Shown: positions 1-13,004 of the stretch, one piece after another | Numbering within the stretch: position 1 is the first letter of the stretch | Layout of the letters: each line of letters opens with the position of its first letter | NCBI RefSeq assembly: GCF_900324465.2 | Contig: NC_046627.1 | Span: 21,477,413-21,541,412 of the forward strand | Direction: 5' to 3' | DNA: 64,000 bases | Source: Anabas testudineus | Lineage: Eukaryota; Chordata; Actinopteri; Anabantiformes; Anabantidae | Notes under the pieces: generated by a model | What the model saw: only the letters and a program-made list of their open reading frames with translations | Database searches by the model: none | What the model was told of the DNA's origin: nothing | Position numbers and translations under genes: made by a program

Positions 1-84
1 ACCATGGAAGATAGTGGTCAGTTAAAAACTCTATATACTTTACAGAGTTCATTTTCACACCTTCAGGGACCCTAAAGGGGCCTA

Positions 85-667
85 CTAGCTCTCTCCCCAT
101 GACTCCGCCACCTCCTTGTTGACGTCACAGCCTTGTTGGGACATGGTGGCCACCCACCAACCATCCACTACTCTAGAAGCACCAGCAGCTTCAAATACCT
201 GTTTGCTGCTTTGTAATTGCATTTTAGCAGCTGCTCTCTTAATACGATGAATTTGCCTGGCAGAAACCTTCCTCATTCTGCCTTTATCTGCACGTCTGGG
301 CTCTGAATCAGCCACAAATGTCTTTACAGTACGATGATCACGCTTACGTTTTCGTGAAATATCTAATGTTTTCATACCTTGTTCAAGGCATTGCACTATT
401 TGACGCTTTTCGGCAGCAGAGAGATCCTTTTTCTTTCCCATATTGCTTGAAACCTTTTGCCTGTTTAATAATGTGGAACAACCTTCTTTAGTACTTTTCC
501 TTTAATTTGGATCATCTGGCAAACTAATTATCACAGGTGTCTGAGATTCATTTCAGTGATCCAAAGAGCACTGAGACACATTACCATCCATGAGTTTAAT
601 TTAAAAACTAAACATTTAATGTTTATGACACTTACATTAAATTTGCATAATAATTTGGAACGCGGTG
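85..667 (-). mobile_element. Tc1/mariner transposon remnant, 5' end plus transposase N-terminus
   Basis: On the minus strand an open frame (441 to 85) begins MGKKKDLSAAEKRQIVQCLE, a helix-turn-helix start typical of Tc1-type transposases, followed by a basic second helix region. Similarity to the family fades after about residue 90 (around 170), and the DDE catalytic part is not seen, so the copy is truncated or continues off the left edge. The element end near 640-667 reads, on the minus strand, as the AT-rich terminus TTCCAAATTATTATGCAAAT known from a common teleost Tc1-like family. It abuts a TA at 668-669, the expected target dinucleotide. Positions 1-84 may belong to the same element or to flank. 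Inactive as seen. Confidence 0.7.
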
Positions 668-1109
668 TAGAGGGAGAGACGCAGCAAAATATGTAAAAGT
701 ACTAAACAAAAATATGTGTAAGGCTTGTCTGGTTTGCAGCATCACAAATAATTCATTTACAACTCAAAGTTAGCTTTTCTGTTTTCACTCCCCAAAAACA
801 GCTGTTCCTTTTCCTTTTGTATCTTCAGTCCATTCTCTACCATGGAACAACATCATTCATCCTTTGTTTTCTCTATTACAATAAAATGGTAAGAGACAAC
901 AGCTTAAAATATGTTTCTGATGATAAAAGGCAAAAAAAAGGAAACGATTGTTGCTTGTTATGCAATAATCAGTCTCTTTCCATAAAAGAAACTGATAATA
1001 AAAAAATATATGTAACAAATGTTGTAGAATAAAAGTCAGAGAGAAAAATGCATAATATGGTCAATACTAAAAAATGAAATACAAACGGGTAGGTAGAAAG
1101 TCGGCTCTT
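668..1109 (-). repeat. relic copy of the last vangl2 intron
   Basis: This stretch aligns by eye over its whole length with 6,200-6,657, the intron before the last vangl2 exon. Shared blocks include the start (gagggagagac), the middle (ggtaagagacaacagctt) and the end (gggtaggtagaaagtcggct). It carries many substitutions and small indels, so the copy is old. No vangl2 exon is recognisable beside it. On the left the Tc1 remnant interrupts it at a TA. On the right the match stops at the last bases of the intron. Confidence 0.8.
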
Positions 1110-1267
1110 GTGATTTACAGAACCACCCTCAAGCTATGGTGTGTAATAGTTAAAAAAAAAAAAACATGAAAAGAAAATGAAAACCCTAAAGCAAACAATA
1201 GGGTCAATGACAACAAATGAATATTTTGGTGCTCATACATTATTATATTATATACATCATGTGCATA

Positions 1268-1273
1268 TTTATT
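1268..1273 (-). promoter_or_regulatory. polyadenylation signal AATAAA of the SLAM-like gene
   Basis: AATAAA on the minus strand, about 60 bases past the stop codon of the receptor gene at 1,335. It would give a short 3'UTR. Placement supports it, but no transcript evidence is available. Confidence 0.45.
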
Positions 1274-1334
1274 CAAAATACCTTTTACTTCATTCATAAG
1301 ATTTCACATTGACATTTTACTGATACTGCACATC

Positions 1335-4300
1335 TCAGCCATCTCCATCATTGTCAAGTTTTATGGTCTGGTCACTCGGGTTTCTTAAAGCGTTTATGTC
1401 AAGCTGGCTGCAAGGAAGAGAGAAATACATGGTTATGTTTCAGTACATTGAGTTACCAGTCCTTGCTACGCAGAGACCGAACACAATAATGAGCTCACCT
1501 TTATATTGTTTTTGTTTATGGAAACATGTTTTCTGGACAAGGCTGTATGAAATACATACCTTTCGTCATGCAGCGTTTTTTTCTGTTCTGTAACTGAAAA
1601 CGATAAAACTGTTATTATGAAGTATTGTGTGCTTGACAATTACAACTCAGCCATTTCACAGAATTTAGATACATTTAATAAGAGGTCTCAACACAGTGAT
1701 TCACATTATAAGCTTTAATTAGTCCACACCTCAATAAAATACTGTATCTAGTATGGGGAAGAGCAGCACATCCCCAAACATTTGCAAGGGCAGAATTAAC
1801 ACAAAAACAGAAAATTCTGTTGCTACCAAAAATCTCTACTGTCACACTCGATATTTGTGATTCTTATTAACAGACACGTCTATTATCATGTGTACATACA
1901 CAACAGTTTACTGCATGGTGTACAGTCTACTCTGCAATAACTGTTTTAGCATTTTGGGAAGTTTCTAGGTTGCATTCGTGGCCTGCAGTAAGCTCATCAT
2001 CTAGATTTTTATTTTGCTGCAGCTGTATTTAAGTGAAAGATAAAATACTGAAGAAATTTTATTGACTCTCAGAAAAAGCAAAACTTTGTTATTATACATG
2101 TGATGCACACTCTACATTGTTTCAGGATTATCCCAGTCACACAGGCAGAGCTGTGCATGATGCCACCTCATACAAAGCAAATAATTCAGAGACAGGCGAA
2201 GTACATGATCCAAATTGGAATTACTGCAGCTACTGAGAATACCTAAAATTATTCTGGCATCTTTTAAGGAAGTAAGAGAGATCCTTTGATGACATCTGTG
2301 TTTAGTGCAACCACACAATGCCAGACCTGGCTATCATGTTGCAGGTGAAGGTGAAGCCACAGGAAAGAGTTATACTAACCACAGGTTAGATATGGCCCAC
2401 TTCCCTTTACTAGCATTGTCAAATACTAATACTTAGTATGTTTTGTAACCTGCAAGTGGCCTAAATAGTCTCAAGGCTTGTTAATTACTCGCTATATGCA
2501 TACAGTAAGAACAGATTCTAGATTCAGATTCAAATTTTTCCAACAATTACATCAAAACACTCTCTACAAAGAAATGTTCTTATCTTCTATGATAATGATA
2601 TTTTACACTCACCTCTAAAAACATATATTAATAAACCCAGTAGCAAACATCCCACCAAAGCTGCTATGACCGTGACAGCAATAAACCTATTTCTGATCTG
2701 GGGCCATCGTTGGGGGGTGGGTTGATCCTTGTCATCTGAAATAATGGTATAGATATGATTCTATATTATTTACTGTATTGTGTCAAACTTCATATTGTCA
2801 TGTATCAACACAGCTGTACTATTTTAATTAATAACATGGTTGAGACCCCTTAAGCACAATATCAGCTTAAATAATAAATGCAGATTTGGCTGCAATATTT
2901 AATTTGTAATGTTTTAGCACGTTCGTTATCTTCTCTTATATTGTCACACACTCTAAAAAATATACAGTTAATCAAATACCACAGAATAAACCTTACCTTC
3001 ACATTTTGATGTAACAACACTTGAGGATGTAACAATATTTCTGCTGGTGGTGCAGGTGATTTCAACAGTGTGCTCTGTGTTCTTAAGAAATGCTAACAAA
3101 AACGCAGGTTTGCCATCAGGACGACTCGTGTTGAGGGTTGTAACACTGAGTGGTTCAACGTGCCAAGAGAACTGAACACCTTCATCCAAAGAAGAACATT
3201 GCACCTCTACCAAACAGCCTCTGTTTTTAGATTCACGCGGGACCCATGTGTGTGTCTCTATGGGTGGTTTCTGGAGTTCTACAAAGATTTAAATTGGCAA
3301 TGTTGATTAGACAAAACATGGAAAACAAACATCATTGATCTGCCTTGAAACATGAACCATTCAGAAGTCACAATGTCATGAAACCATTGAAAATCAAAGG
3401 GAAGTCATATTTTTTTAAGGACTGTTTTAACACATGACTCAAGAATAAGTACTAAGTACTGACACAACTAAAATTGGTGCCACTTACGTTGCACTGTGAG
3501 CTCGATGTTGTTTATGGTGTGCTTGTACTCAGTATTGATGACTTCTACATTGTAGACCATGGCATCCTTTGTGTTCAAATTACGAATCATCAAGTCACCT
3601 AATCAGCAAATCAACAAATGAATAACCACTGAAAATACAGATACAAAAACTATTTATTTACATAGATTTTCTTTTACCTGTATTGCTGTTGAGACTGAGT
3701 CTGCCTTTATATGGATCGAAGCGGTCAATGCTTTGCTTCCCATTGCGATAAGTAGCAATGAAAGTGCTGTTGGAAAATATTGACCATTCAATTTCTGAGA
3801 GAGTCCATGATGGGTCAGCTCCTGAAGGCAAAGTAATGGTATCCCCCAAGTATCCAGAGACTTTCTGGAGGGATTCACCCAATGCCACTGTGAAAAAAAA
3901 AAAAAGTAATAATAAAGATGCAGCCTCACCAGATCAAGTCTTTGAGGAAAATCTAAAGAAAAGCACTTCTGTAAAACACATGGTCTTTGATATGATGGCC
4001 AGTTTGTTTTAAGTTTCTTTTAATTTCATTTTGTCTGATGATAAGGTTTCAAGACCCAAGAATAACTGAAATACAGTAATAACAGTAAAGTTTGAAGTAT
4101 AATAATCCTCTAGGGGAGCTTCTTGTGAACAGGCAACTGAATTTAAGAAGCCAGGGGTTTGGGGTTCAGTGTCTTGTCTAGGGAGTCTGATTAAACAGCA
4201 ATGTTATCTCTACAGATAAGGTTGTGTCATTTGACTACTTGGTGTGAAGTATACTGAGACATAAAGATGTGTTTAATCATATTTTCGACACCACAAACAG

Positions 4301-4449
4301 TTTACGCTTCCTGTTTTAACAATGCTCAATATAGAAAACGTGCTAAACTTCTTACCGTTTTTCTATTCAACACATAAGCAAATGTCAAAAGTAATGGAGA
4401 ACTATATATACTATATATATATACATATATAGTATATATTAGGAAGGTG

Positions 4450-4498
<49 letters not shown>

Positions 4499-4780
4499 TA
4501 AATAAATATATGTGTCAGTTTCTTTCCGTAGCTTTTTGTGACACAACACCAGATACTGTTCTGTTTCTAGTCCAAGTCTCAGGAAGTTACTTTGACTCTG
4601 AACAGCAACTTCAAAAAGTGTTTTGAATGTTTAACACATCAACTGAGGCTTAATAATATTTTATATAGACAATGACCTACCTTGGAGCAACGGAATAAGC
4701 AGTATTAGTCTCATGAGGCTCGTCGTAATGGCGACAAGCCACTCTACACGAGTGTAGACTTTTTTATGAAGGTGGTTCAT
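1335..4780 (-). CDS. SLAM/CD2-family-like type I receptor, two Ig domains
   Basis: Seven coding exons with GT-AG sites join in frame: 4681-4780, 3678-3887, 3488-3598, 2997-3278, 2613-2735, 1560-1593, 1335-1407, giving 310 residues. Residues 1-33 form a basic-then-hydrophobic signal peptide. Residues 34-140 are a V-like Ig domain split over two exons, with DAMVYNVEV as its F-strand and no cysteines, as is typical of the SLAM/CD2 N-terminal domain. Residues 141-234 are a C2-type domain with cysteines in VEVQCSS and VEITCTT. About 253-273 is the membrane helix (FIAVTVIAALVGCLLLGLLI). The 37-residue tail has no TxYxxV/I switch motif, so signalling through SAP-type adaptors is not indicated. The role is probably leukocyte adhesion or recognition. 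It lies just downstream of vangl2, as SLAMF genes do in mammals. Orthology to a named member cannot be settled by eye. Confidence 0.82.
4404..4494. repeat. (TA)n microsatellite
   Basis: An almost pure TA run at 4453-4494, preceded by a shorter interrupted TA tract from 4404. It lies in the first intron of the SLAM-like gene. Confidence 0.95.
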
Positions 4781-5164
4781 GGTGACGTGTTCACTGACAA
4801 ATGTATTTTATTTTTCTTTCACTCTTGATTCTTATTCATTCACATTTCTCAGCCCTTAAAGATAAAATTGTTATAACTGTCTAATTAACGTATTATCATA
4901 ACAGGCTGAATAGTATCATTATTTTTTTATTGTGTTCTATTTAGCACAGTACCATACATAATAGTTTAGGGGAATTTCTTTTTAGTTTTGATGTCTTCCA
5001 GTTGCTAGGAATTGTTTAGCATGTAACTATAAAACAATGAAATTTGTACCTTCCTAATTTGCTTCACATATTCCCATAATTAATTTGAGTCCCACTTCCT
5101 GTTTTACATGAAGATAACAATAGATATTTCAAAAAGTCCCTAGTGATTCACAGACAAATGACTT
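4781..5164. other. spacer: SLAM-like gene promoter side and vangl2 3' flank
   Basis: AT-rich DNA without a credible open frame. It must hold the promoter of the minus-strand receptor gene, but I see no clear TATA box or CpG cluster. Confidence 0.5.
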
Positions 5165-5938
5165 TGGGTGACAACATCTTTATTAAAACCCTTTGCATCA
5201 ACTCACAGTTAAAAAAAAAAACAGTAAGTAACAGGTTTGTTTTTTAAGACAATAATCTTCAGAGACAAAAATTAGGAGCTTAGTTCAGTACAATAAAATG
5301 GCATCAAAACATATAAACTGTTTGTATGAGTGCTATGACAATCACTTTGTGTAATGTAGAAAGAACGTCTTTGAGTGACGAGACACAAAAATATGTACAC
5401 ATATGAGCACAAGTGACCCAACTTTAAAAACCCAAATCAACAAAAGGTTGTATAAAGCTTATTGTGATTCCAGTTGGAGATGTGTGAATTCTGAAAACTG
5501 CTTTATAGTGATGATGTTTTTAATGACGGAGAGACATGAGCTCAACCAGGTTGGCAGGGCTTAGATGATCAAGATTAAAACCAAGGTTAAAACATGTACT
5601 GGCAATGTTACTGAACACAAACTGCTCCAATGTTGTTGACATGTATGTTATATTTGTTCTTAGTGTAGGTCATAAAATCTCATATAAACAGGGAAAATAA
5701 TGAATGTAATATGTCCATGTAATGCTCAGGGCACCAAGTTCATCCAGTGCTTTTACTGGAGAGTATACGTGTGTATGCCTACTTTCAGTAAACTCTTCAG
5801 TGGAAGTTCAGAAGCAGTTTCATCTGCTTTTTTAGGAGTCACACTTAACAACAAATACAAATCATGAAAAGTAACTCTAAAATACCAGAAGGTATAAAAA
5901 GAGACCCTGAAAGCCCTGAAATGAGCCCCTCCCTCGTC
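5165..5938 (-). other. vangl2: vangl2 3'UTR with polyadenylation signal
   Basis: AT-rich noncoding DNA directly after the vangl2 stop codon. AATAAA lies on the minus strand at 5179-5184, giving a UTR of about 760 bases. The far end is inferred from that signal only. Confidence 0.6.
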
Positions 5939-8900
5939 CTACACAGACGTCTCAGACTGCAGCTTCATGACAAACTTATGACTTTTGGGGTCGATGAACT
6001 CTTCGCCCAGGCGCAGGAAGGGGAGGGGCGTCACTGTGACAACCAAGGCGAAGTCCATGCGCCTCAGGGAGAAGACCTGGCCTTGGTGCAGAGACGCCGT
6101 CACTGGCTCCTCACTCGCCAGCGCCCACTGGCGTCCCCTGCTGTTGTCCTGGTACTGAAGGGTTGGACCTGGGGTGAGGTAACGCTCGAGGAAAGCCTTT
6201 AGAGGGAGAGACACGCAAGATATGTAAAATACTGACCAAAAATATTCAGAGTGCATGGCTGGGATGGTTTACAGCATCACAAATGATTCATTTACGACTC
6301 TAAAGTTAGCAATTCTGTTTTCACCCCCCAAAAAACAGCTTATGTTTCTTTTTCTTTTGTGTCTTCAGTTTTAAATTAGCATTTTCTGGAACAACATCAT
6401 TTATTCTTTTCTTCCTCGATTACAATAACATGGTAAGAGACAACAGCTTAAAATATGTTTCTGGCGATAAAAGGCAAAAATAATGTTGCTCATTATGCTA
6501 TGATCAGTTTCTTTCCATAAGTAAAAAAAAATGTCTCAAAAAAGATTAATTGATAAATGTCTGTAAAATGTTGTAGAATAAAATTAAGGGAGAAAATGCA
6601 TAAAAATGTCAATACTAACTAATGAAATACAAACGGGTAGGTAGAAAGTCGGCTCTTCACCTTGGGGGTCATGTTGTGAGTGATGCAGAACTGCAGGTGG
6701 TTGATGATGCTCTCCATGCTGTGGTACGACTGCTGCCTGGTGGCGCGGAGGAACTTCTGCATGGCCCGCGCCATGGGGGCAAAGATGGCTTGAGCTGCCT
6801 CCCTGGGGTCCATCAGCTCCCGCGGGTGTTTGGGAGAGGATGCGATAGCTTCATCGTCCTGGTGACGCCGTATGTGGGTAAATGCTTCTTCTACTGCCAC
6901 CACCAGTCTGGGAGGAGAAATTACATTTTGTGAACTTGAAGCTGATTTGTTTAACGGTGTGTCTACATTCATCACCCCTTGCGACAGCTACCACTCCAAG
7001 CCCTGCTGAAAATGCATGCATGTATCCCAAATAGCCTCAACTCGATTTTCGCAAGCGTTGGATTCTTTAAACAGAGACCTAATAAAAGGGTGATCTGTGT
7101 CTCCGAAACAGGTGGGTATATTCTCACCTGGCCTTGCGTTTGCGGATCCTCCGCTCCAATTCTGCTTCCTCATAGTAGTATTCATTGTGGGAGTTGTCTC
7201 TTTTGCGAGCAGCAGCTGCGATCATGGCTCTTGACTGGCCCGTGGAGTTATTAGTGTTGTTCTCTGAAGACAGAAACAAGTTAAAGTTGAAGTTAAAGCC
7301 CATCGATCCTAATTGACAGCTTTTTTTCCAATTTGTGGAATTTACATATTGATTTGATCAATTGGGATACTACTGTGTACCATGACTGTGTCACTTTTTT
7401 TTTTGTTGTGTTGTTGTTTTTTGTGTTTTTGTGTTTTGTTTTCATGCATATAGTAAGAACTCTTCTGATCCAGAGGGGGTTGAACTGTAAGGGTAAAAGA
7501 TGAAATGCTGCACACAACATTATTTTACCTTCCCCCAGATTGTAGACCTTGAAGGCAGACATCTTCTTGGTGAGGATGGACTTGGGCAGGTTGAGAAGAG
7601 AAGGGTTATAGACGGGGAAGTCACTGTAGTACTGGTCCAAAACCCACACTGCTGCCCGCTGAATACTGTGATGCACGAAACAGAGGAAGAAAAAACAAAC
7701 TTCCTCTGTTAGACAGGCATATTTCAAAATATAGCTACCGCGCGTTATCAGTGTCATATCATCACCACCCGCAGCCTCATGGCCACATTAACAGACACAC
7801 GAGGAAGTGGTGAACTAACAGTAGCAGAAACAGGTTCCCCCTCTGTTAATCATGCATGAGAAAAACACATCTGCAATATTATACAGCAATTTAAAAGTTA
7901 GCACCAAGCCGATGAGTCTAAGAGACATAACTTCTTCTAGTGTTAAGTAAACAAGAAGTGGCTCAATAGTATAGTGGTTGCTGCCCTCATCATTGGTGCA
8001 TTGTCACTGAAAGTCAACTTGTCATTTCATTAGCTGTTTGGAGACATCTATCTGTACCTACTGATATTTAGTTACTTAGGTTTTGCAGATTTTCTTTCCA
8101 TTCTTCAACCATCTGTTTTAATCATCTTCAAACTGTGTGTGAAGTTGGTAAATGTCAGAACTTTCTAGCACACCGTCATCAGATGGTAAAAAAGACTTTG
8201 TCTCAGCTGTGCATTGAGCTAAAGCATCTTAGCATTGGTCAGTTATATTTATTTATTTCTTTTGCACGCACTAACCTGAGATGTCCCACGTTATAGAAGC
8301 GGCTAGCTCCATCTGTGGTCCTCACAACCTTGAGACTGAAAGCTGGCTGCAGATGCCTGACCTCCAGCAGCACCAGGGCCAGGTACTGAATGAACAGCAG
8401 TGCATCCACCAGAGACGCCGCATATCCCACAATGCCCCGGTAGTCTGTCTCTCTGGGCTCCAGCACCCGCACTCCATAGAAGAGCCAATAGGACGCAACG
8501 AAGAGGAAGACCAGCGCCAGCAGCAGGCAGCGGAAGATAAAGAAGCGCGGCAGAGTGGCTCTGGGCGAGCGAAGAAACAGCGCCCACGTGGAGATGAGGA
8601 GGATCAGGAGCTTGAAGGCCAGAGAGATGTAAAGTCCTTCACATGGCGTCCCGCAAGGGTCCAGTGTGTCCCGCCACAGGAGCTGTGGGAGGGCTAAGAA
8701 GGCCAGAGGAGTGACCAAAGAGAAGAACCCTAGAACGCCACCTAAAACAGGGCTGAGGTAACGACGGCACTCCAGGGGCAAAGAATCCTCCAGGTCTTTG
8801 GAGATCCGTGTCAGGTCCTCATTGGAGATGCTGTCCACAGAGGTGCCGGTGACCACCGTGGTGGTCTCACCCCAGTTGTCATCCTAAAGACAGACAAGAG

Positions 8901-10242
8901 CAAACAGGTGTTAGTGTTTATTAGGTCAGATTAGAAAACATACTGAGAGATATAATCAGAATAACAGACTGACTCTGTCATCTCCTCTGGTGGACTCTGC
9001 ATCCAGTAGCGGTTCACCAGGAGCGTGGATGGTCACTGATTTGTCTCCGCGGATGCTGCTGTCACGACTCTTTGTCCGATGCCTCTCCCTCCTCTCTCTG
9101 GAGACAAATCAAACAAAAGAGAAGTGTACAAGTCAGGGCTGGTTTATTAACTACTACTGATCTCCTTATACACAATATAATCCTCTAGTCACTGATATTA
9201 TACATAAATAAACAAACAATGAAAGGTGACAATCAGCGTGGGAAATCTCCACTGAATAAACTACTGATATATAGGCAGTAATAAAAGAGGGAGATATTTG
9301 AGACACCAAAGCATTTGCATGTCAGTATGCTGTATGGTTTCAAATGATGCTGCCTTTTCTGATTCTACCAATAGGGGGAGCCAGAGTGGCCATAAGCCCA
9401 TTATCTCACATGAAGAACTACAAGAGTCACACCGTTAATACAACAGTTCAACTGATATGTTCAGAAAACTGGAACATTAAAAGAGAAGAAATCAGTTAAA
9501 TAGTTCATTCCTTCAAGTTGTGTATTTAAATGTGTCAATAGTCAAGTAATACACAATATATTCAGTTTATTAACATATTTAAAGATACAAATTAACAACA
9601 CAACGAGTGATCAACGGGACATATTCTTAAGCAATAGGAGCTCAAACAATTGGTTGACGTACCAAAATGTGTTTCTGAAGGGTGATTTATGTGAAATAAA
9701 GTTAATTTGAGTTGTATTCCCGTTGGTATCTGTGAGTACATAGGTAAATGAGTGTGCATGTGTATATACAAGGTTATGTATATGTGTAAAGACATCATTA
9801 TATTTACATGTACAAATGAACATAAGCAAGTGCATAGGTGCCAGTGGTTATTGATATCTGAGGGTATATATTTATATGTTTATATATTTATGACTGTATA
9901 CGTCGGGTACGCATAGGTCTGCACACTTATCCTGTATATTTGTATCTGTTGACTTCTGACTTCTGTTCTTCATATCTACTTGTTCTGTCTCTCTATGTAA
10001 AAGGAAGCAGGTGCATCAACACATTTCATTGTACACTGTACCATGTACATTTTTGCATATGACAAATAAACTATCTTATCTATCTTATCTTATCTTTTCT
10101 TACCAGTAATTGACAGTTTAGGGTGTAATGAAAATCATTTTGACTTGCAGTGCAGTGTGTCTGTGTTCTACCTGTGTTTGCGAGACGTTCGAGAGTGGGA
10201 CGACTTGTAGGAGTATCCCGAGTACGTCGACTCGTTGTCCAT
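5939..10242 (-). CDS. vangl2: Vang-like protein 2, planar cell polarity membrane protein
   Basis: Seven coding exons (10172-10242, 8974-9097, 8276-8883, 7529-7665, 7128-7263, 6661-6907, 5939-6196) join in phase to 526 residues, close to the roughly 521 of mammalian VANGL2. The start [15 protein letters not shown] and the Ser/Arg-rich N-terminus, target of CK1-type phosphorylation in the family, are present. Four membrane segments lie at about 108-230 in the third exon. The Prickle/Dishevelled-binding cytoplasmic half follows ([33 protein letters not shown]). The last four residues, ETSV, form the PDZ ligand for Scribble-type proteins. Residues such as ECRRY and CGTPCEGLY match fish Vangl2 better than Vangl1. 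The family start codon was chosen because no upstream in-frame ATG is needed. An acceptor near 10,408 suggests the ATG exon carries 5'UTR. No damage seen. Confidence 0.96.
9890..10110 (+). repeat. probable retroposon 3' end with (CTTAT)n tail
   Basis: Within the first coding intron of vangl2 a stretch ends in tttcattgtacactgtacca, then acaaataaactatcttatct and further cttat units. Such ends are typical of teleost retroposon tails. No coding part is recognisable and the left boundary is uncertain. Confidence 0.4.
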
Positions 10243-13004
10243 GTTGGAGGCTGTTGGTGGGCGGGGTTTCTGGACCCTTCCTGCCCCCGAGCCCTTCTCC
10301 CAGACCACGCCCAGCTGGCTTTTGTGGCTACTGATTGACTTACAAGAGAGAGTCAGAGGGAGGCGCAGCAAGTCCACTTTACTCCTAAGGGAATCTATCT
10401 TGGACGCCTGGGAACAGATGGGAGAGTGGGGGGGGAAGAAGAAGAGTGAGATCTGAATTAGACAAACTCTGAATTAGTTTGGAAACTGTAAAGAGGGTGG
10501 AGCGAAATGGGGTGACGAGAGAGAACAGGAGAGAGCTGAAAGATAATTTGTGAAATCGGACAGGAGCAGAAGCGTCTCAGTGGGGAAACACAGCAACAAG
10601 AAGAGAGACAGCATTGTGCAAATGTTGGCACGGCGAGGCGTGTGAAGTCGCACAGTACATAGCTGAGCCTATTCCGCTGCTTCGAGGGAGTTTTTATAAG
10701 CAAACTCAAGTGAGTTGACCCCGAGTGAGTTCTTAGACGATAAAGGGCAATTACACCACCTTTTATTCTGGGTTACAAGTCTCCAGTGTGCAGGACCTGC
10801 AGGAGTGGAGGCAGAACATCTGAGCAGCTGGAAACTCTTCCAGTTTTCCACATGAGCAACTCAGAGTAAAACCAGAATGAATGCTCTGGACTTCAGAGAA
10901 CCCAGTCAGCACCATGTACCACTAATAAAGGTTGGAGCCGGCGTCCCTCAGTTATGAGCAGTGATTAGTTTAAAGTGTGATACATACTCACTCAGACGAC
11001 ACATTCCCCAACTCTCCCCTGTGGTCTCCATGGGCAACAGTGCTTAGCTATTACAATGGGGATGAATGGGAGGCTCTGGGTGAGAAAAGACAAGAGGGGG
11101 GTAGTTGCCACGGCAACCAGAACATCAACTTAGCACCCCCCCTTCCTCCTCGCTCCCTGTATCCCTCACACCTCGAGACAGAAACACCCACGACTCGTTT
11201 AGCAGGCTGTGACTGTGAGCACATTTAAGGACGCTTCTCCCTCTGTCTGCAGGTCTCCACATTAGAAATGTGTCTTTTTATCTGAACATGACCGTTTGTT
11301 TTCTTCAGGGAGGAACTTTCCACATTGGCCGCGTAACAAGTAGACTCTTAATCTAATAACAAAAAGTCCTCGCGCTCCATATTTGTGCCGTGACCTCCTG
11401 TGCCCGGCTTCTACACTAAACACTTCAGGCTTCACCAACGTCTTTCATGTGATTCACACACAGACTCTTTATGTCGGTTTAGCAGAAGGTCGAGTGGTGA
11501 CACGCCGGTGCTGATGGTCTTTAATAGTTAGAAGATTGGCAAAAACCTGTTGTCAACATCCCACACAGCGTCGTCACTCAGATGTGGTTGTGTAAAATTG
11601 AAAAGACAGTGAATCCATGAGCTAAAGCCTTAAGAGAAGGAGAGGAAGGAACAGCTTAACAACAGAGTCCATGTCCCACATCTCAGTCCAAGTGAGAAAG
11701 ACACCAACTCTGCACATCCCTAAATGAAGACAAATATACTGTACTTTTATACTTTATATTGTGTTGACAATTTACCCTCAGGTCTCTGCTGCTGCAGCAC
11801 AAACATTCATGCTCACTTTGAAAAGTGTAAACAGGCCGCCTCCCTCACACACACAGACAAACCAACAGACAGCGAACGATTTGTTTGCAAACTGGGATTT
11901 ATGGGAGTTAGTATGGATGTAGCAAATTCTTATGTGACACGGCCTCCGTGCTTTTATAACTCTACTTTAAACATAAACACAACCAGCTCTGTCTCTGTCT
12001 CTCTCTGAGACGGTCAATGCCATTGATCATGCTGACGAGCCTCTCCCACTGTAATCCATCCACAGCTGATTGATTTACACTGGACTCCATGTTCAGCATC
12101 ATCTGGGATGAGGGAATTTATACATGCAGCGTGGAAACAGGAGAAAAAAAACCTGTTACCACGCAGTAAAAATGACAAATAATTTGATCTGAACACGTTC
12201 ATCTTTTCTCTCCTGCTGGTGGAGTGAAATTGATCAACTCTTACTGCAACACTACAAGAAGCCTCAGTGAAAGTTTGTTTACACTGTCAGTCCATTAGTT
12301 GTTTACCTTTTACTTCCTAGTTTTGGAGTGAAACACTTTCTCTCCGTGCTGCCTCAGCTTGATGTCGCGGAGTAACCAGCCTGCATGTGTGGCTCCCAGG
12401 GGCCTCCAGGCCTCAGGGTGGCAGTGAGCCAGCGAGGCGTGGCTGCTGCCTCTACCCTGACTCCTGTAAGCAGCCCGAGCCCGGTCTACCACGCATTTAA
12501 ATAACAAACACAGCCAGCAGGAGCTCACGATGACCAGCGACCAAAGCCGCCACGAGAACTGGTTTGCACTTTGATTTCGCAGCAGTGGGAACACGGAGAG
12601 TCCGTTTGAGAGACAAAGCGAAACACACCCAGCATGAAGTGATGCCGCTGTGAGCAACATGCTGGAGACAACACGCAGAAAACTCTACATGCGACCGAGC
12701 ACAGTGCGAAGTATCATGTAGGAGACGCGCAAAGAGCTCAGTTTGGCACGTCGTGCGTAAAAGCGCAAAAAGAAAAGGGGGAAAGTGACCAAGAGAAAGA
12801 CCCAAGAACCACTGTGCGTGCGCGTTCACGCTGAAATTGAGCTGTAAGTGAATGTGTGGTCGATACTGTTGATCTGCCAGCTCATCAGAGCTCCAGGGTT
12901 GTGTACAAATAAAGAAATCCCAACATTTTAGAAAAGCACTTTTAAAATCTGACTCTTGTCTGTTTATAAATGTTTAAAGACCAGTAATCACGGGGATTTC
13001 TTAC
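10243..13004 (-). other. vangl2: vangl2 5'UTR exon part and upstream intron
   Basis: The ATG exon probably begins at about 10,407, after CCATCTGTTCCCAG on the minus strand. The rest reads as a long noncoding intron. A donor (ttac on the plus strand just before 13,005) marks the likely end of an upstream noncoding exon. No other gene is supported. Confidence 0.5.

Noticed and set aside
3758-4012. Plus-strand frame of 84 codons.
   Set aside because: It overlaps the V-like Ig exon on the opposite strand and its intron; no independent support.
5864-6202. Plus-strand frame opposite the last vangl2 exon, and similar frames opposite the other vangl2 exons.
   Set aside because: Shadow frames of conserved, GC-richer coding exons on the minus strand.
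10243-10377. N-terminal extension of vangl2 upstream of MDNEST.
   Set aside because: The upstream in-frame start is GTG, and the family begins at MDxES. The stretch is more likely 5'UTR.
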